64,000 nt of DNA from Spirabiliibacterium mucosae. GTDB taxonomy: Bacteria > Pseudomonadota > Gammaproteobacteria > Enterobacterales > Pasteurellaceae. Under the pieces are notes generated by a model, which ran no database searches, was not told where the DNA came from, and worked only from the letters and a program-made list of their open reading frames with translations. Positions 30,390 to 41,427 of this stretch are shown piece after piece. The DNA lies in NCBI RefSeq assembly GCF_014884965.1, contig NZ_JABTBO010000004.1, positions 49,876-113,875 of the forward strand, in the 5' to 3' direction. The position numbers and the translations under genes were made by a program. Numbering within the stretch: the first letter of the stretch is position 1; each line of letters begins with the position of its first letter.

Positions 30390-31822
30390 ATGCCTCAGTC
30401 AAAATGTATTTTAACCGCACTTGCTCTGTTGCTCACCGCGTGCAGCCAAACCCAAGTGCCGCTGGAGTCCAACATCACGATGCCGGCGCAATTTGAACAA
30501 GTGAAAGCCGGCCAAATGCAAAATATGCAGCAGTGGTGGCGCTATTGGCATGACCCGCAACTGGCACGCTTGATTGAGCAAGGGCTGAAAACCAGCCCTG
30601 ATATTGCCATTGCTCAATCGCGCCTCAATGAAGCGCGCGCCACCGCCCAACTGGCGCAAAGTGATCTTGGCCCAACGGTTGGCGTGGGCGGCAATATCGG
30701 TGGCCAGCGCAGCCGCCTTGACAACCCGATTGGCGAGCCGTACCGCACTTTGGCTGGGCAAGACGACCACATCAACAGCAAAGGCTATGGGGCCAACCTC
30801 GGCGTGATGGCCAGCTGGGAGGTGGATATTTTCGGGCAAAAACAAGTGATGCCGATGCCGCCAGTGCCGCCGCGCGCGGTGCGCAAGCCCGTGTTTATGG
30901 CGCGCAAATGCTCTTGGCCACGGGCATTGCCGAAAATTACCTCAAAGCCGCCGCCACACTGGAAAAACGCACCTTGTTAAATGCCATGGCTGGCACGCTC
31001 TCGCGGTTGCGGCAATATGTTAAAGGCCGATTTGAATCTGGCCAAGCCACCGCTTATGAAGTCAGCGCGGTGGAGTCAAAATTGCAAGCGGTGCGCGCGC
31101 AACTGCAAAGCCTCAACGCCGAGTTTGCCGCCTATGAGCGCAGCATTGCGGTGCTGATTGGCTACAACGGCGTGGGCTTCAAGCTCGATAAAACCGCACT
31201 TTCAGGCAAAAATGGCCTGCTCAAACGCCTGCCTGCACCACCAACGGGCGTGCGCCCAGGCGACTTGCTTGCCAGCCGGCCGGATATTCAAGGCAAAAAA
31301 GCGGCGGTGGAGGCTTATGCCGCCAAACTGGCCTCAGCCAAAGCGGATTTGCTGCCGCGTTTTGACATTCGCTTTTTAGGCCAAGGCGGGCGCATTGAGC
31401 TTGACGGCGACGTGCCAACGCTCAAAGGTGTGGGTGGCTTGATTAGCCTTGGCGTGCAGTTGCCGATTTTCACCAACGGGCGGATTCAAGCCAACATTGA
31501 TGCCGCCGACGCACGGCTGAAAACCGCACTTTTGGAATATGATCAAACCTTGCTGAAAGCCTTAAGCGAGGTGGAAAGCAGCTACCAATTGCAATATGCA
31601 TTGGCCCGCCAAAGCCGGCAATTGCAAAGTGCGGTCGGCAGTGCGTATCGCCAAGCCAGCCAAGGCGAGCGACTGTTTAACTACGGCGACAAAACCCTTG
31701 ATGAAGCGCTGCGCGCACGCCTTGATGCGCTCGATCTAGCGCAAAAATCGCTAGAACTGCGCTTATTCCAAGGGCAAAACTTGCTGAATTTATACAAAGC
31801 CATCGGTGCGGGCTGGCAGTAG
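30390..31822 (+). pseudogene. Outer-membrane efflux lipoprotein (TolC/NodT family), frameshifted
   Basis: This should be the outer-membrane exit duct of the yhiI-rbbA-yhhJ system. ATG 30390 opens a lipoprotein signal with lipobox LLTAC. The first frame codes WWRYWHDPQLARLIEQGLKT and EARATAQLAQSDLGPTVGVG, then turns to nonsense after VMASWEVDIFGQK and stops at 30980. The second frame, starting around 30845 (DADAASAAARGAQARVYGAQ), carries the rest to 31822. One missing base near 30835-30850, probably an A in GGGCAAAAACAAGTG, explains the switch. The repaired protein would have about 477 residues. It could be a true null or a sequencing error. Confidence 0.88.
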
Positions 31823-31909
31823 TAATCATAGGTTGCCCAATGGCGCGCAATTGATTAAAATGTTGCGTTTTACCGCACTTGCGGTGGTGGGGAGTGGGCA
31901 GGCCCAAAG

Positions 31910-33226
31910 ATGACCATTTTATTGCTTGGTATCAATCATAAAACAGCGCCAGTGGAGCTGCGTGAAAAAGTCGCTTTCAGTGATGAAAAGCGCGGCCTTG
32001 CCTTGCAACAAATTCACGAACAGCAATTAGGTGAAAGTGCGGTTATCCTCTCCACTTGCAACCGCACTGAGGTCTATTTGCATGCGCGCAACATCCCACC
32101 TGATGAACACAACGAGAAAAACCGCACGTGGCTTGCGCGAGTGCTGGCGTGGTTTGTGGCACTGCATGGCGTGAGCGAGCGCGAGGTGCAAAAAAGCATT
32201 TACCTTGAACAAAACCTTGCCGTGGCGCGCCATTTGATGCGCGTGGCCTGCGGGCTGGACTCCTTAATTTTGGGTGAGCCGCAAATTCTAGGCCAAGTGA
32301 AGCAAGCCTTCAGCGCCAGTGAGCAGTTTTATCATGCTCAGGGGTTGAGTTTGAGCAGTGAGTTTTCACGGCTGTTTCAAAAAAGTTTTGCCAGCGCCAA
32401 ACGTGTGCGCAGCGAAACCGCCATCGGCGGCAGTGCTGTGTCGGTGGCCTATGCCGCCACCAGCCTCGCGCGGCAAATTTTCGACTCCTTCCAGCCGTTG
32501 ACCATTTTGCTGCTCGGCGCGGGGGAAACCATCGAGCTGGTCAGCCGTTATCTCTTCCAACAAGGGGCAAGCCATGTATTGGTTGCCAACCGCACTTTGG
32601 AGCGCGCCCAGGCCTTGAGCGAGCGGGTGGCGCCGATGACGGTGCTCAGCCTGGGGCAGTTGCAAACGGGGTTGAATCAAGCCGATATTGTGATTTGCTC
32701 CACCGCCAGCCCAACGCCGCTGATTGATGTGGATATGGTCAAAGCCGCACAAAAAGCGCGCAAATACCGCCCGATGCTAATCATCGACATCGCCGTGCCG
32801 CGCGATGTGGACGAGCGCGTGGGCGAGCTGGATGCGGTGTATCACTACTGCGTGGATGATTTGCAGCAAATCATTGAGCAAAACAAAGCCCAGCGCCAGC
32901 AAGCCTCGCAACAGGCGGAGCTGATTGTGGCGCAAGAGGCACAAGATTTCTTCCAATGGCTGAAGTTGCACCAATCCTCCAATTTGATTCGCAAATACCG
33001 CGCGCAGGCCGAAAGCACACGCCAAGTGCTGCTGGCCAAAGCGCTGCAGGCCATCAACCAAGGGCAAGATGTGCAAACGGTGCTCAATGAAATGAGCTAC
33101 AAACTCACCAATAATTTGCTCCACAGCCCAACGCAGGCCATCACGCAGCTGGTTAAACAAGGCGACGCGCAGGCGTTGCAGCTTTTTTCAAGCGCGTTGG
33201 GGCTCGATGACGAGCGCGAACATTAG
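31910..33226 (+). CDS. hemA: Glutamyl-tRNA reductase
   Basis: NADPH enzyme that makes glutamate-1-semialdehyde, the entry step of heme synthesis by the C5 route. It has 438 residues. The catalytic nucleophile is Cys50 in STCNRTEVY. The NADPH domain contains [18 protein letters not shown], preceded by the conserved [20 protein letters not shown]. The dimerisation helix with [19 protein letters not shown] closes the protein. Heme-regulated turnover, known in enterics through the N-terminus, cannot be judged here. Confidence 0.97.
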   Translation: MTILLLGINHKTAPVELREKVAFSDEKRGLALQQIHEQQLGESAVILSTCNRTEVYLHARNIPPDEHNEKNRTWLARVLAWFVALHGVSEREVQKSIYLEQNLAVARHLMRVACGLDSLILGEPQILGQVKQAFSASEQFYHAQGLSLSSEFSRLFQKSFASAKRVRSETAIGGSAVSVAYAATSLARQIFDSFQPLTILLLGAGETIELVSRYLFQQGASHVLVANRTLERAQALSERVAPMTVLSLGQLQTGLNQADIVICSTASPTPLIDVDMVKAAQKARKYRPMLIIDIAVPRDVDERVGELDAVYHYCVDDLQQIIEQNKAQRQQASQQAELIVAQEAQDFFQWLKLHQSSNLIRKYRAQAESTRQVLLAKALQAINQGQDVQTVLNEMSYKLTNNLLHSPTQAITQLVKQGDAQALQLFSSALGLDDEREH

Positions 33227-33300
33227 CGTTTTTGTTAAGCAAAATCCCGCAAAGTAGGCTAAAATAGCCTGTTATCAACCTTTTTCAGATGATAAAAACT

Positions 33301-34383
33301 ATGAAAGAATCCATCATTGCCAAGTTAGACACCCTCAATGAACGCCATGAAGAGCTGCAAGCCCTGCTTGGCTCACCCGAGGTGATTAACGATCAAGACA
33401 AATTCCGCGCCTATTCCAAAGAATTCGCCCAGCTCGGCGAGGTGGTGGAGTGCTTCAACGCGTGGAAAAAACAACAAGACGACCTCGAGCAAGCGCAATT
33501 GCTGCTTGATGACCCCGCTATGAAAGAGATGGCGCAAGAAGAAATTGAACAGTGCAAAGGCGAGATCGACAGCCTTGAGCAGCGCTTGCAAGTGCTGTTG
33601 CTGCCCAAAGATCCCAACGATGAATACAACTGCTTTTTGGAAATCCGCGCCGGCACCGGCGGCGACGAGGCAGGCATTTTCTGTGGGGATTTGTTCCGCA
33701 TGTATAGCCGCTATGCCGAGATCAAACGCTGGCGGGTGGAGCTGATGAGCGCTAACGAAAGCGAGCAGGGCGGCTTTAAAGAAGTGATCGCCAAAATCAG
33801 CGGTGAGGGCGTTTATGGCCAGCTGAAGTTTGAATCCGGCGGCCACCGCGTGCAGCGCGTGCCGAAAACCGAATCCCAAGGGCGCATTCACACCTCGGCT
33901 TGCACGGTGGCGGTGATGCCAGAGCTGCCAGAGTCCGAATTGCCGGAGATTAACCCATCGGATCTGAAAATCGACACCTATCGCTCCTCGGGCGCCGGTG
34001 GTCAGCACGTCAACACCACCGATTCAGCGGTGCGCATCACCCACTTGCCAACGGGCATTGTGGTGGAGTGTCAAGACGAACGCTCACAGCACAAAAACAA
34101 AGCCAAAGCGATGTCGGTGCTGGCCTCCCGCATTGTGAAGGCGGAAGAAGAGCGCAAAGCAGCGGAAACCGCCAACACCCGCCGAGACTTGCTCGGCAGT
34201 GGCGATCGCAGTGACAAGATCCGCACTTATAACTACCCACAAGGGCGGGTGACGGATCACCGCATCAACTTAACGCTTTATCGCCTGGATGAAGTGATGA
34301 ACGGCAAAATGGACGAACTGATCCAGCCGATCATCACCGAATACCAAGCCGACCAACTGGCCGCGTTATCGGACGAGAATTGA
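33301..34383 (+). CDS. prfA: Peptide chain release factor 1
   Basis: Releases nascent chains at UAA and UAG. ATG 33301 ([18 protein letters not shown]) gives 360 residues, equal to E. coli RF1; a second in-frame ATG four codons upstream is less likely. The GGQ motif is at residues 233-235 ([20 protein letters not shown]), the same position as in E. coli. Its modifying enzyme PrmC is encoded next, with a TGATG overlap. Confidence 0.97.
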   Translation: MKESIIAKLDTLNERHEELQALLGSPEVINDQDKFRAYSKEFAQLGEVVECFNAWKKQQDDLEQAQLLLDDPAMKEMAQEEIEQCKGEIDSLEQRLQVLLLPKDPNDEYNCFLEIRAGTGGDEAGIFCGDLFRMYSRYAEIKRWRVELMSANESEQGGFKEVIAKISGEGVYGQLKFESGGHRVQRVPKTESQGRIHTSACTVAVMPELPESELPEINPSDLKIDTYRSSGAGGQHVNTTDSAVRITHLPTGIVVECQDERSQHKNKAKAMSVLASRIVKAEEERKAAETANTRRDLLGSGDRSDKIRTYNYPQGRVTDHRINLTLYRLDEVMNGKMDELIQPIITEYQADQLAALSDEN

Positions 34384-35282
34384 TGACCTACGCCGATTGG
34401 GTAAAAAGTGCGGTTGCAAAGTTAACCGAGTGCGACGTGGTGCAAAGTGCTAGGCTTGATGCCTATTTGCTGCTTGAGCGCGTCACATCTTGTACGCGCG
34501 CGCAACTGATGGCCTTTGACGACACACAACTGAGCGCATCACAACTGCGCGAGCTGACCGCACTTTTAACGCGCCGTATGCAAGGCGAGCCGATGGCGTA
34601 TATTTTAGGGGAAAAGGCGTTTTGGTCACTGAATTTAAACGTTGACCCCAGCACCTTGATCCCCCGCCCCGACACGGAAGTGCTGGTTGAGCGCGCGCTG
34701 GATTTGGCGCGTGCGGCGATTGCTCAGCTCAACCCACCGCACTTTGCGATTCTTGACCTCGGCACCGGCACGGGCGCAATTGCGCTGGCGCTGGCCTACG
34801 AGCTGAAAGACTATTGCCAGCAGCACAGCTGCCAATTGCGCGTGGTTGGCGTGGACAAAATTGAAAGTGCGGTCGCACTCGCCAAACACAACCAGCAGCG
34901 CAACGGCATTGCAGGCGTGGAATTTTTGCACAGTGATTGGTTTACCGCCCTTGCAGGCCAGCGCTTTGATTTGATTGTTAGCAACCCGCCTTATATTGAT
35001 GAAACGGACACCCATTTGCAGCAAGGCGACGTGCGCTTTGAGCCGCGCAGCGCGCTGGTGGCGGCAAAGTGCGGTTTGGCCGACATTGAGCAGATTATCA
35101 GCCAGGCAAAAAGGCATTTAAACCCCGGCGGCTATCTGCTGATTGAACACGGCTGGCAGCAAGGCGAGGCGGTGCGCGCGTGCTTTCGCGCACACCATTG
35201 GGCTGATATTCACACCATTGACGATTACGCCGGCCGTGAGCGCGTAACCTTGGCAGGATTAAACACAGATGCAACACAATAA
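34383..35282 (+). CDS. prmC: Release factor glutamine methyltransferase
   Basis: SAM enzyme that methylates the GGQ glutamine of RF1 and RF2. It has 299 residues. Motif I is ILDLGTGTGAIALALA, and the catalytic NPPY is in LIVSNPPYIDETD. IPRPDTEVLVERAL is another family block. The ATG overlaps the prfA stop, so enzyme and substrate are coupled. Several uptake signals lie in the gene, read for example as KSAV and ESAV. Confidence 0.97.
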   Translation: MTYADWVKSAVAKLTECDVVQSARLDAYLLLERVTSCTRAQLMAFDDTQLSASQLRELTALLTRRMQGEPMAYILGEKAFWSLNLNVDPSTLIPRPDTEVLVERALDLARAAIAQLNPPHFAILDLGTGTGAIALALAYELKDYCQQHSCQLRVVGVDKIESAVALAKHNQQRNGIAGVEFLHSDWFTALAGQRFDLIVSNPPYIDETDTHLQQGDVRFEPRSALVAAKCGLADIEQIISQAKRHLNPGGYLLIEHGWQQGEAVRACFRAHHWADIHTIDDYAGRERVTLAGLNTDATQ

Positions 35283-36081
35283 TCTCACTCCCAACACACA
35301 CGTCCAGCGGCTGTTGATCAATTTGATGATCACGCTAGAATCAGTGCTCAGCGACACTCTCAAACCGTCTAGCATTTACGGCCGCTTGGGGCATTTGGTG
35401 CGCGCGGTGGGGGCAAAAGTGGACCCCGCGCTGCCCGTGAAAAGCCAAATCGACCAACTCTTGGCGGCGTTTTATCACGATCAGGGGTTTCATTGCGACC
35501 CTAAAAATTATTACCTATCGGATAATTTAAAAATCTCCGCCATTTTGACCCGCAAGCAGGGCATGCCAGTTTCACTGGGCGCGATTTTACTGTTTTTGGC
35601 TGATCGCTTGCGCTTGCCGCTTTACCCGATTAACTTCCCAACTCAGTTGATTTTAAAAGCGCAAGTCAATGACGAAGTGGCGTTTATCGACCCGTGGAAT
35701 GGCGAGTTTATCAGCCTTGACTATTTAAACAAACTGATTGAAGGCCACATTGGCTTTGGCGCGCGGCTAGAACCAGCGGATATTGCAGTGGCCGACCCGC
35801 AAATGCTCGAAGGGCGGCTGGTGCAGCTGATGAAAATGGCCTTAATGCGTGAAGAGCAAGACATGGCGGCATTGCGCTTAATTGAATGGTGCATGCAGCG
35901 CTATCCAGAGAATCCTTATGAATTGCTTGACCGCGGCGTGGTGCTGGCCAATTTGGGCTGTGTGGCGCTGGCGCGTGATGATTTTAACAATTTTGTAAAA
36001 AAATGCCCAGAAGATCCCACCAGCCAAGTGTTGCGTGATAAGATTGAGAAATTAGAGCAAATCAGCCACATTTATCACTAG
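35269..36081 (+). CDS. SirB1-family (transglutaminase-like plus TPR) protein
   Basis: It has 270 residues and overlaps prmC by 14 bases. The N-terminal transglutaminase-like part includes FYHDQGFHCDPKNYYLSDNL, ILTRKQGMPVSLGAILLFLA and FIDPWNGEFIS. The C-terminal part is a TPR-like helix set ending NNFVKKCPEDPTSQVLRDKI. The family is named SirB1 (YchA). Position after prfA-prmC is conserved in gammaproteobacteria. The role is not known. Confidence 0.92.
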   Translation: MQHNNLTPNTHVQRLLINLMITLESVLSDTLKPSSIYGRLGHLVRAVGAKVDPALPVKSQIDQLLAAFYHDQGFHCDPKNYYLSDNLKISAILTRKQGMPVSLGAILLFLADRLRLPLYPINFPTQLILKAQVNDEVAFIDPWNGEFISLDYLNKLIEGHIGFGARLEPADIAVADPQMLEGRLVQLMKMALMREEQDMAALRLIEWCMQRYPENPYELLDRGVVLANLGCVALARDDFNNFVKKCPEDPTSQVLRDKIEKLEQISHIYH

Positions 36082-36099
36082 TGACGTTAAGGAGTGCTT

Positions 36100-37044
36100 A
36101 TGTTAACCATTGTTCATCTTGATTCCGACACCTTCCCGCGCGGGACAGAGGTACCCAAGCCACGCATTGAACACCAGTGGATTGCCTACCCGTTCACTGA
36201 CCCAGAAGACAGGCTTGAGCGGCTCAAAGACGCGGACGTGGCGGTGAGCAACAAAGTAGTGATCGACCGTGAGCTGATGGCGCAATTGCCGAAGCTGAAA
36301 CTCATCGCCATCACCGCAACGGGCATGAATAATGTGGATTTGGACGCCGCCAAAGAGTTTGGCATTTGCGTGAAAAACGTCGCGGGCTATTCCTCAACCT
36401 GCGTGCCAGAGCACGTGCTGGGCATGATTTTCGCCCTCAAACACAGCCTGATGGGCTGGTATCGCGACCAACTGACCGACCGCTGGGTAGAAAACAAACA
36501 GTTTTGCTACTTTGATTACCCAATCACCGACATTCGCGGATCAACGTTGGGCATTATCGGCAAGGGCAATTTGGGCTCAGAAGTGGCGCGCCTGGCCACC
36601 GCGGTGGGCATGAATGTGATTTTTGCCGAGCGACCAAACGCGAAGACCTGCCGCGAGGGCTATTTGCCGTTTGATGAAGTGCTCTCACAAGCGGATTTCA
36701 TCAGCTTGCATTGCCCACTGACGGAAGAAACGCAAAACATTATCAACGCCGAGGCGCTGAGCAAAATGAAAAAAGGCGCGTTTTTAATCAACACTGGCCG
36801 CGGCCCGTTGGTGGATGAACACGCCTTGGTCGAGGCCTTAAAGTGCGGTCAGCTCGGTGGCGCGGCGCTGGATGTGATGATCAAAGAGCCACCTGAAAAA
36901 GGCAACGTGATCATGCAAGCGGCCAAAACATTGCCGAATTTGCTTATCACCCCACATATTGCGTGGGCGTCTGACAGCGCGATCGACACCTTGCTGAATA
37001 AGGTGCGGGATAATATCGAAACCTTTGCAAAAGAGCAGGCATAA
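36100..37044 (+). CDS. hprA: D-2-hydroxyacid dehydrogenase, glycerate/hydroxypyruvate type
   Basis: NAD-dependent dehydrogenase of 314 residues starting at ATG 36100 after AAGGAG. The Rossmann motif is GSTLGIIGKGNLGSEVARLA, with a substrate-side KLIAITATGMNNVDLDAAKE and the catalytic His/Glu region in INTGRGPLVDEHALVEALK and LLITPHIAWASDSA. The closest recognisable group is glycerate dehydrogenase HprA, but substrate choice in this family is hard to read. The stop overlaps the lolC start in the form TAATG, though the products are unrelated in function. Confidence 0.83.
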   Translation: MLTIVHLDSDTFPRGTEVPKPRIEHQWIAYPFTDPEDRLERLKDADVAVSNKVVIDRELMAQLPKLKLIAITATGMNNVDLDAAKEFGICVKNVAGYSSTCVPEHVLGMIFALKHSLMGWYRDQLTDRWVENKQFCYFDYPITDIRGSTLGIIGKGNLGSEVARLATAVGMNVIFAERPNAKTCREGYLPFDEVLSQADFISLHCPLTEETQNIINAEALSKMKKGAFLINTGRGPLVDEHALVEALKCGQLGGAALDVMIKEPPEKGNVIMQAAKTLPNLLITPHIAWASDSAIDTLLNKVRDNIETFAKEQA

Positions 37045-38231
37045 TGGCGTTGAATGTTTCGTTGTTTGTTGCTTGGCGCTATTGGCGCTCCAAAAGTGCT
37101 GATCGCTTCGGGCGCATTGTCACTTGGCTGGGCAGCATTGGCATCACCCTTGGGGTGATGGCGCTGGTGATTGTACTCTCCGTGATGAACGGCTTGCAAA
37201 ATCAGCAAAAAGTCAATGTGCTCGCCAGCCTGCCGCACGCCATCGTGATGCCCAAAGCGGGCCATTTGCCAGCGGATTTTGCCTTCACGCAAACATTGCC
37301 TGACGTGGCGCGCGCGGTGCCAGTTAATCAAAGTGATGTGATTTTGCAAACCGCCTCGGGCATGAGTGCCGCGCGGCTTTTGGGCGTGAAAAGCTGGCGT
37401 GATGACCCGACACTGGCCGATGAAACGGCGGATTTTGACCGCACTTTGCCTATCGGTGGCTATCACATCGCGCTGCCGGCATCCTTGGCGCAGCAATTGA
37501 ACCTGCACGTGGGTGACAAAGTGCGGGTGATGCTCGCCGCCAACAGCCAATACACCCCCTTTGGGCGCGTGCCCGTGCAGCGTTTGTTTACCGTCTCGGC
37601 CATTTTGGATGCCAGCGTGAAAAACGACGGCCACAGCGCCTTTGCCAATCTTGCTGATGTTGGCCGGCTGCTGCGCATCGCACCTGATGAGGTGCAAGGC
37701 ATGCGATTATTTATGCCAGACCCTTTCAAGGTGACCGCACTTTCACACACGTTTCCTAAAGACAAATGGCACATTGCGGACTGGCGCGAGCAAAAGGGCG
37801 AGTTTTTCCAAGCGGTGGCGATGGAAAAAAACATGATGGGGCTGCTCATTGGCCTTATCATCATTGTGGCGATCGCCAACATTGTGACAAGCTTGAGCTT
37901 GATGGTGCTCGACAAACAAGGCGAGATTGCCATTTTGCAAACCCAAGGGATGCAAAAGCGTGATGTGATGGGCATTTTTATTTTGCAAGGGCTGCTCGTT
38001 GGCGCTAGCGGCACGGCGATTGGCCTGCTGGCGGGCTTTGTGGTGGCGTCTAACATCAATGAAATTATGCACTATTTGCCGTTAAACAGCATTCGCCTGC
38101 CGGTGTTGTTTGACCACAGCCAGCTGCTGCTCATCGGCGTGCTGACGCTGACGTTAACCTTGCTTTCCACCCTTTATCCTGCTTATCGAGCAGCAAAAAT
38201 TGAACCTGCGGATGCATTACGATATGAATAA
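37044..38231 (+). CDS. lolC: Lipoprotein-releasing ABC transporter, permease LolC
   Basis: Inner-membrane subunit of LolCDE, which extracts outer-membrane lipoproteins and hands them to LolA. It has 395 residues. One N-terminal membrane helix follows [20 protein letters not shown], then a large periplasmic domain, then three C-terminal helices in the FtsX/MacB fold. It is the first of three overlapping lol genes. An overlap of eight bases with lolD (ATGAATAA) couples translation. Confidence 0.94.
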   Translation: MALNVSLFVAWRYWRSKSADRFGRIVTWLGSIGITLGVMALVIVLSVMNGLQNQQKVNVLASLPHAIVMPKAGHLPADFAFTQTLPDVARAVPVNQSDVILQTASGMSAARLLGVKSWRDDPTLADETADFDRTLPIGGYHIALPASLAQQLNLHVGDKVRVMLAANSQYTPFGRVPVQRLFTVSAILDASVKNDGHSAFANLADVGRLLRIAPDEVQGMRLFMPDPFKVTALSHTFPKDKWHIADWREQKGEFFQAVAMEKNMMGLLIGLIIIVAIANIVTSLSLMVLDKQGEIAILQTQGMQKRDVMGIFILQGLLVGASGTAIGLLAGFVVASNINEIMHYLPLNSIRLPVLFDHSQLLLIGVLTLTLTLLSTLYPAYRAAKIEPADALRYE

Positions 38232-38928
38232 TTCAACCTCATCAACGCCGCTTTTGGCCTGCGAGCAGCTGTGTAAATCCTACCAAGAGGGCGACAAAAC
38301 CACCGAGGTGCTCAAACAGGTGAGCTTTGCCATGCGAGCTCAAGAGCTGGTGGCGATTGTCGGCAGCTCCGGCTCGGGCAAAAGCACCTTACTGCACCTG
38401 CTCGGCGGGCTAGACAAGCCTGACAGCGGGCGCGTGATGCTGTGCAATCACGATCTTTTCAGCCTCAAAGCGCGCCAGCTGGCGCAGTTGCGCAATCAAC
38501 ATTTGGGCTTTGTTTATCAATTTCACCACTTGATGGCGGATTTTTCCGCGCTGGAAAATGTGATGATGCCGCTCTTAATTGGCAAAACCAATAAAAGCGA
38601 GGCGCAAGACAGGGCCCAGGCCATGCTCAGTGCGGTTGGGCTGGCTCATCGCTTAAGTCACCGCCCATCGGCGTTGTCAGGCGGTGAGCGCCAGCGGGTG
38701 GCGATTGCGCGCGCGTTGGTCAATCAGCCTGATTTGGTGCTGGCCGATGAGCCAACGGGCAATTTGGATCACAAAACCACCGAGAGCATTTTTGAATTGA
38801 TTCAACAACTTAACGCCGAGCAAAAAATCGCCTTTTTGCTCGTCACTCATGACCGCACTTTGGCACAAAAACTCTCGCGCACCATGGTGATGAAAGACGG
38901 CGTGTTGCACGCTGAGGGGGCGGTGTGA
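38224..38928 (+). CDS. lolD: Lipoprotein-releasing ABC transporter, ATPase LolD
   Basis: ATPase of LolCDE. ATG 38224 ([20 protein letters not shown]) gives 234 residues; upstream in-frame starts lie inside lolC. Walker A is GSSGSGKST, the signature is [15 protein letters not shown], Walker B is [12 protein letters not shown], and the H-loop is LLVTHD. The stop overlaps the GTG start of lolE. Confidence 0.96.
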   Translation: MNNSTSSTPLLACEQLCKSYQEGDKTTEVLKQVSFAMRAQELVAIVGSSGSGKSTLLHLLGGLDKPDSGRVMLCNHDLFSLKARQLAQLRNQHLGFVYQFHHLMADFSALENVMMPLLIGKTNKSEAQDRAQAMLSAVGLAHRLSHRPSALSGGERQRVAIARALVNQPDLVLADEPTGNLDHKTTESIFELIQQLNAEQKIAFLLVTHDRTLAQKLSRTMVMKDGVLHAEGAV

Positions 38929-40184
38929 ACACCCCATTGATGATGGCTTGGCGCTATCAACGCGGCAAGCAGAAAAACCGCCTAGTGAGCCTCATCTCCG
39001 CCTTTTCCACCGTTGGCATCGCACTCGGTGTGGCGGTGCTGATTATTGGGCTCAGTGCCATGAACGGTTTTGAGCGCGAGCTGCGCCAGCGCGTGCTGGC
39101 CGTGGTGCCCAATGTTGAAATCAACGCCTACGCAACGGATGCTGGGCGCGAGAATTATGTCCATGACTGGCAGCAACTGGCCGGCGTGTTTTCAGGCCAA
39201 AGTGCGGTCAAAGGGGTGGCGCCTTACGTCAGCACCACCGCGCTGGTGGAAAACGGCAACCGCTTGAAAGTGGTGCAAGTGCGCGGGGTTGACAAAGCCG
39301 CGCAAGACAGCGTTAGCGCGTTGGGCCAATTTGTGCAACAAGGCGCCTGGCAGGATTTCAATGCCGATTCGGGCCTGATTTTAGGCGCTGGCATTGCCCA
39401 CGATCTTGGTGTGCAGCGTGGCGATTGGGTCACGTTATTATTATCACAAGGGCAGGCGGGCGACAACGCCATGGCGCAGAGCAAACGCGAGCGTATCCGC
39501 GTGGACGGCATTTTGCGCCTTGACGGCCAGCTTGACCACAGCTTTGCGTTAATGCCCATTGGCCAACTGCGTGCGTTATTGCATCTATCCGACCAAGAGG
39601 CCACGGGCATTGAAATTGCCCTACACGACCCGTTTGCACTGGACAAAGTCGATTACCAAAGCCTGATAAACTACCCTCAACAGCTGTGGGCGAGCAGCTG
39701 GCAGGGCAAATTTGGCTATATGTATCGCGACATTCAGCTGATTCGCAGCATCATGTATATCGCCATGGTGTTGGTGATTGGCGTGGCGTGTTTTAATATT
39801 GTCTCCACCTTGATTATGGCGGTGAAAGACAAGCAAGGCGACATCGCCATTTTGCGCACGCTTGGCGCTAATGGGCATTTTATTCGCCGAATTTTCATTT
39901 ATTATGGCATGCTCGCTGGCATGAAGGGGTGCTTTTATGGCATTATCTTAGGCGTGCTGGTGGCGCTCAATTTGACCGCACTTATCCAAGGCATTGAGCA
40001 TCTTTTTGATATTCACATTTTGTCTGACGGCATCTATTTTGTCGACTTTTTGCCAAGCCAATTGCACTGGTTTGATGTGGCAATGGTGTTTATTGCGGCC
40101 TTGATTTTAAGTTTAATGGCAAGCCTTTACCCCGCTTCACGTGCGGCGAAGCTTTCGCCGGCACAGGTTTTAAGTAGTTATTAA
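38925..40184 (+). CDS. lolE: Lipoprotein-releasing ABC transporter, permease LolE
   Basis: Second permease of LolCDE, with 419 residues and a GTG start overlapping the lolD stop (GTGTGA). It shares with LolC the layout of one membrane helix ([20 protein letters not shown]), a periplasmic domain, and three C-terminal helices ending [19 protein letters not shown]. Presence of distinct LolC and LolE indicates a heterodimeric rather than LolF-type system. Confidence 0.95.
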   Translation: MNTPLMMAWRYQRGKQKNRLVSLISAFSTVGIALGVAVLIIGLSAMNGFERELRQRVLAVVPNVEINAYATDAGRENYVHDWQQLAGVFSGQSAVKGVAPYVSTTALVENGNRLKVVQVRGVDKAAQDSVSALGQFVQQGAWQDFNADSGLILGAGIAHDLGVQRGDWVTLLLSQGQAGDNAMAQSKRERIRVDGILRLDGQLDHSFALMPIGQLRALLHLSDQEATGIEIALHDPFALDKVDYQSLINYPQQLWASSWQGKFGYMYRDIQLIRSIMYIAMVLVIGVACFNIVSTLIMAVKDKQGDIAILRTLGANGHFIRRIFIYYGMLAGMKGCFYGIILGVLVALNLTALIQGIEHLFDIHILSDGIYFVDFLPSQLHWFDVAMVFIAALILSLMASLYPASRAAKLSPAQVLSSY

Positions 40185-40196
40185 TAAGAGAAGAAC

Positions 40197-41294
40197 ATGA
40201 ACAGCAAAAACAAACTGTATTATAAAAACGACGATTTACGCATTGCAAAAACACAACAACTGCTCCCACCGGTGGCCTTGCTGGAAAAGTACCCTGCCAG
40301 CGACGTGGCTGCTGAAACCGTCGCACAAGCCCGCGCCAAAGCGCATGACATCATTCAAGGGCAAGACGACCGCCTGCTTGTGATCATCGGCCCGTGTTCG
40401 ATTCATGACCCCAAAGCGGCGTTGGAATATGCACAAAAAATCAAAGCGATGCGCGCCGAGCTTGGCGATGAGCTGGAAATTATCATGCGCGTGTATTTTG
40501 AAAAACCGCGCACCACCGTGGGCTGGAAGGGCTTTATCAACGACCCTGATCTTGACAACAGCTTTTTGATCAACGACGGCCTTCGCCTTGCGCGCAAAGT
40601 GCTGTCTGACATCAACGACATGCAAGTGCCGGCGGCTGGCGAGTTTTTGGATATGATCACACCGCAATACATGGCGGATTTCATGAGCTGGGGCGCGATT
40701 GGGGCACGCACCACCGAATCCCAAGTGCATCGTGAGCTGGCCTCGGGCCTTTCTTGCGGTGTGGGTTTTAAAAATGCCACCAACGGCTGCGTGCAAGTGG
40801 CACTCGACGCCATCGGTGCGGCACAAGCCTCGCACAACTTTTTGTCTGTCACCAAATTTGGCCACTCCGCCATCGTGACCACCAAAGGCAACGAAGACTG
40901 CCACATCATTTTGCGCGGCGGCGACAAACAAACCAACTACGACGCGCAGTCCATCGCGCCCGTGTGCGAGCGCCTTGCCAGCATGGGTAAACCGGCGCAC
41001 GTGATGATTGATTTCAGCCACGCCAACAGCCACAAACAGTTTAAAAAGCAACTCGACGTGTGCCGTGATGTGTGCGAACAACTCTCCAACGGCTCAACCC
41101 ACATTTTCGGCGTGATGATCGAAAGCCACCTCGTTGAAGGGCGCCAAAATTTGGTGGATGGCCAAGCGCTGGTTTACGGCCAAAGCATCACCGACAGCTG
41201 CCTAGGTTGGGACGACAGCGAACAAGTGCTGCGCGACCTTGCCCAAGCTGTGCGCAACCGCCGCTTAAAAAAACAGATAATTATGCAAAAATAA
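40197..41294 (+). CDS. aroG: 3-deoxy-7-phosphoheptulonate (DAHP) synthase
   Basis: First enzyme of the shikimate pathway: condenses PEP and erythrose 4-phosphate. It has 365 residues. Conserved class-I blocks are VIIGPCSIHDP, MRVYFEKPRTTVGWKGFIND, GARTTESQVHRELASGLSC, HIILRGG and VMIDFSHANS. The N-terminus YYKNDDLRIAKTQQLLPPVA is closest to the AroG (phenylalanine-sensitive) isoform, which is an inference. An uptake-signal terminator follows. Confidence 0.94.
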   Translation: MNSKNKLYYKNDDLRIAKTQQLLPPVALLEKYPASDVAAETVAQARAKAHDIIQGQDDRLLVIIGPCSIHDPKAALEYAQKIKAMRAELGDELEIIMRVYFEKPRTTVGWKGFINDPDLDNSFLINDGLRLARKVLSDINDMQVPAAGEFLDMITPQYMADFMSWGAIGARTTESQVHRELASGLSCGVGFKNATNGCVQVALDAIGAAQASHNFLSVTKFGHSAIVTTKGNEDCHIILRGGDKQTNYDAQSIAPVCERLASMGKPAHVMIDFSHANSHKQFKKQLDVCRDVCEQLSNGSTHIFGVMIESHLVEGRQNLVDGQALVYGQSITDSCLGWDDSEQVLRDLAQAVRNRRLKKQIIMQK

Positions 41295-41307
41295 TGTGAT
41301 CCCATTC

Positions 41308-41348
41308 AAAGTGCGGTGAATTAAATCACAATTGACCGCACTTTTTGC
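41308..41348 (+). terminator. Uptake-signal hairpin after aroG
   Basis: AAAGTGCGGT (41308-41317) and ACCGCACTTT (41335-41344) form the stem with a 17-base loop, ending in five Ts. Confidence 0.75.
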
Positions 41349-41427
41349 GTTATACTGGGTCTAAAGCAATAGCAAGGAGAATAGACTAAGACAACCCCTA
41401 AAAATAATTAAAAAACAGGAGTGTACT

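Noticed and set aside
36849..37697. 282-codon open frame opposite hprA and lolC
   Set aside because: It spans two real genes on the other strand and shows no domain.
40236..41081. 281-codon open frame opposite aroG
   Set aside because: His/Val/Phe-rich antisense shadow of a highly conserved enzyme, with no ribosome site.
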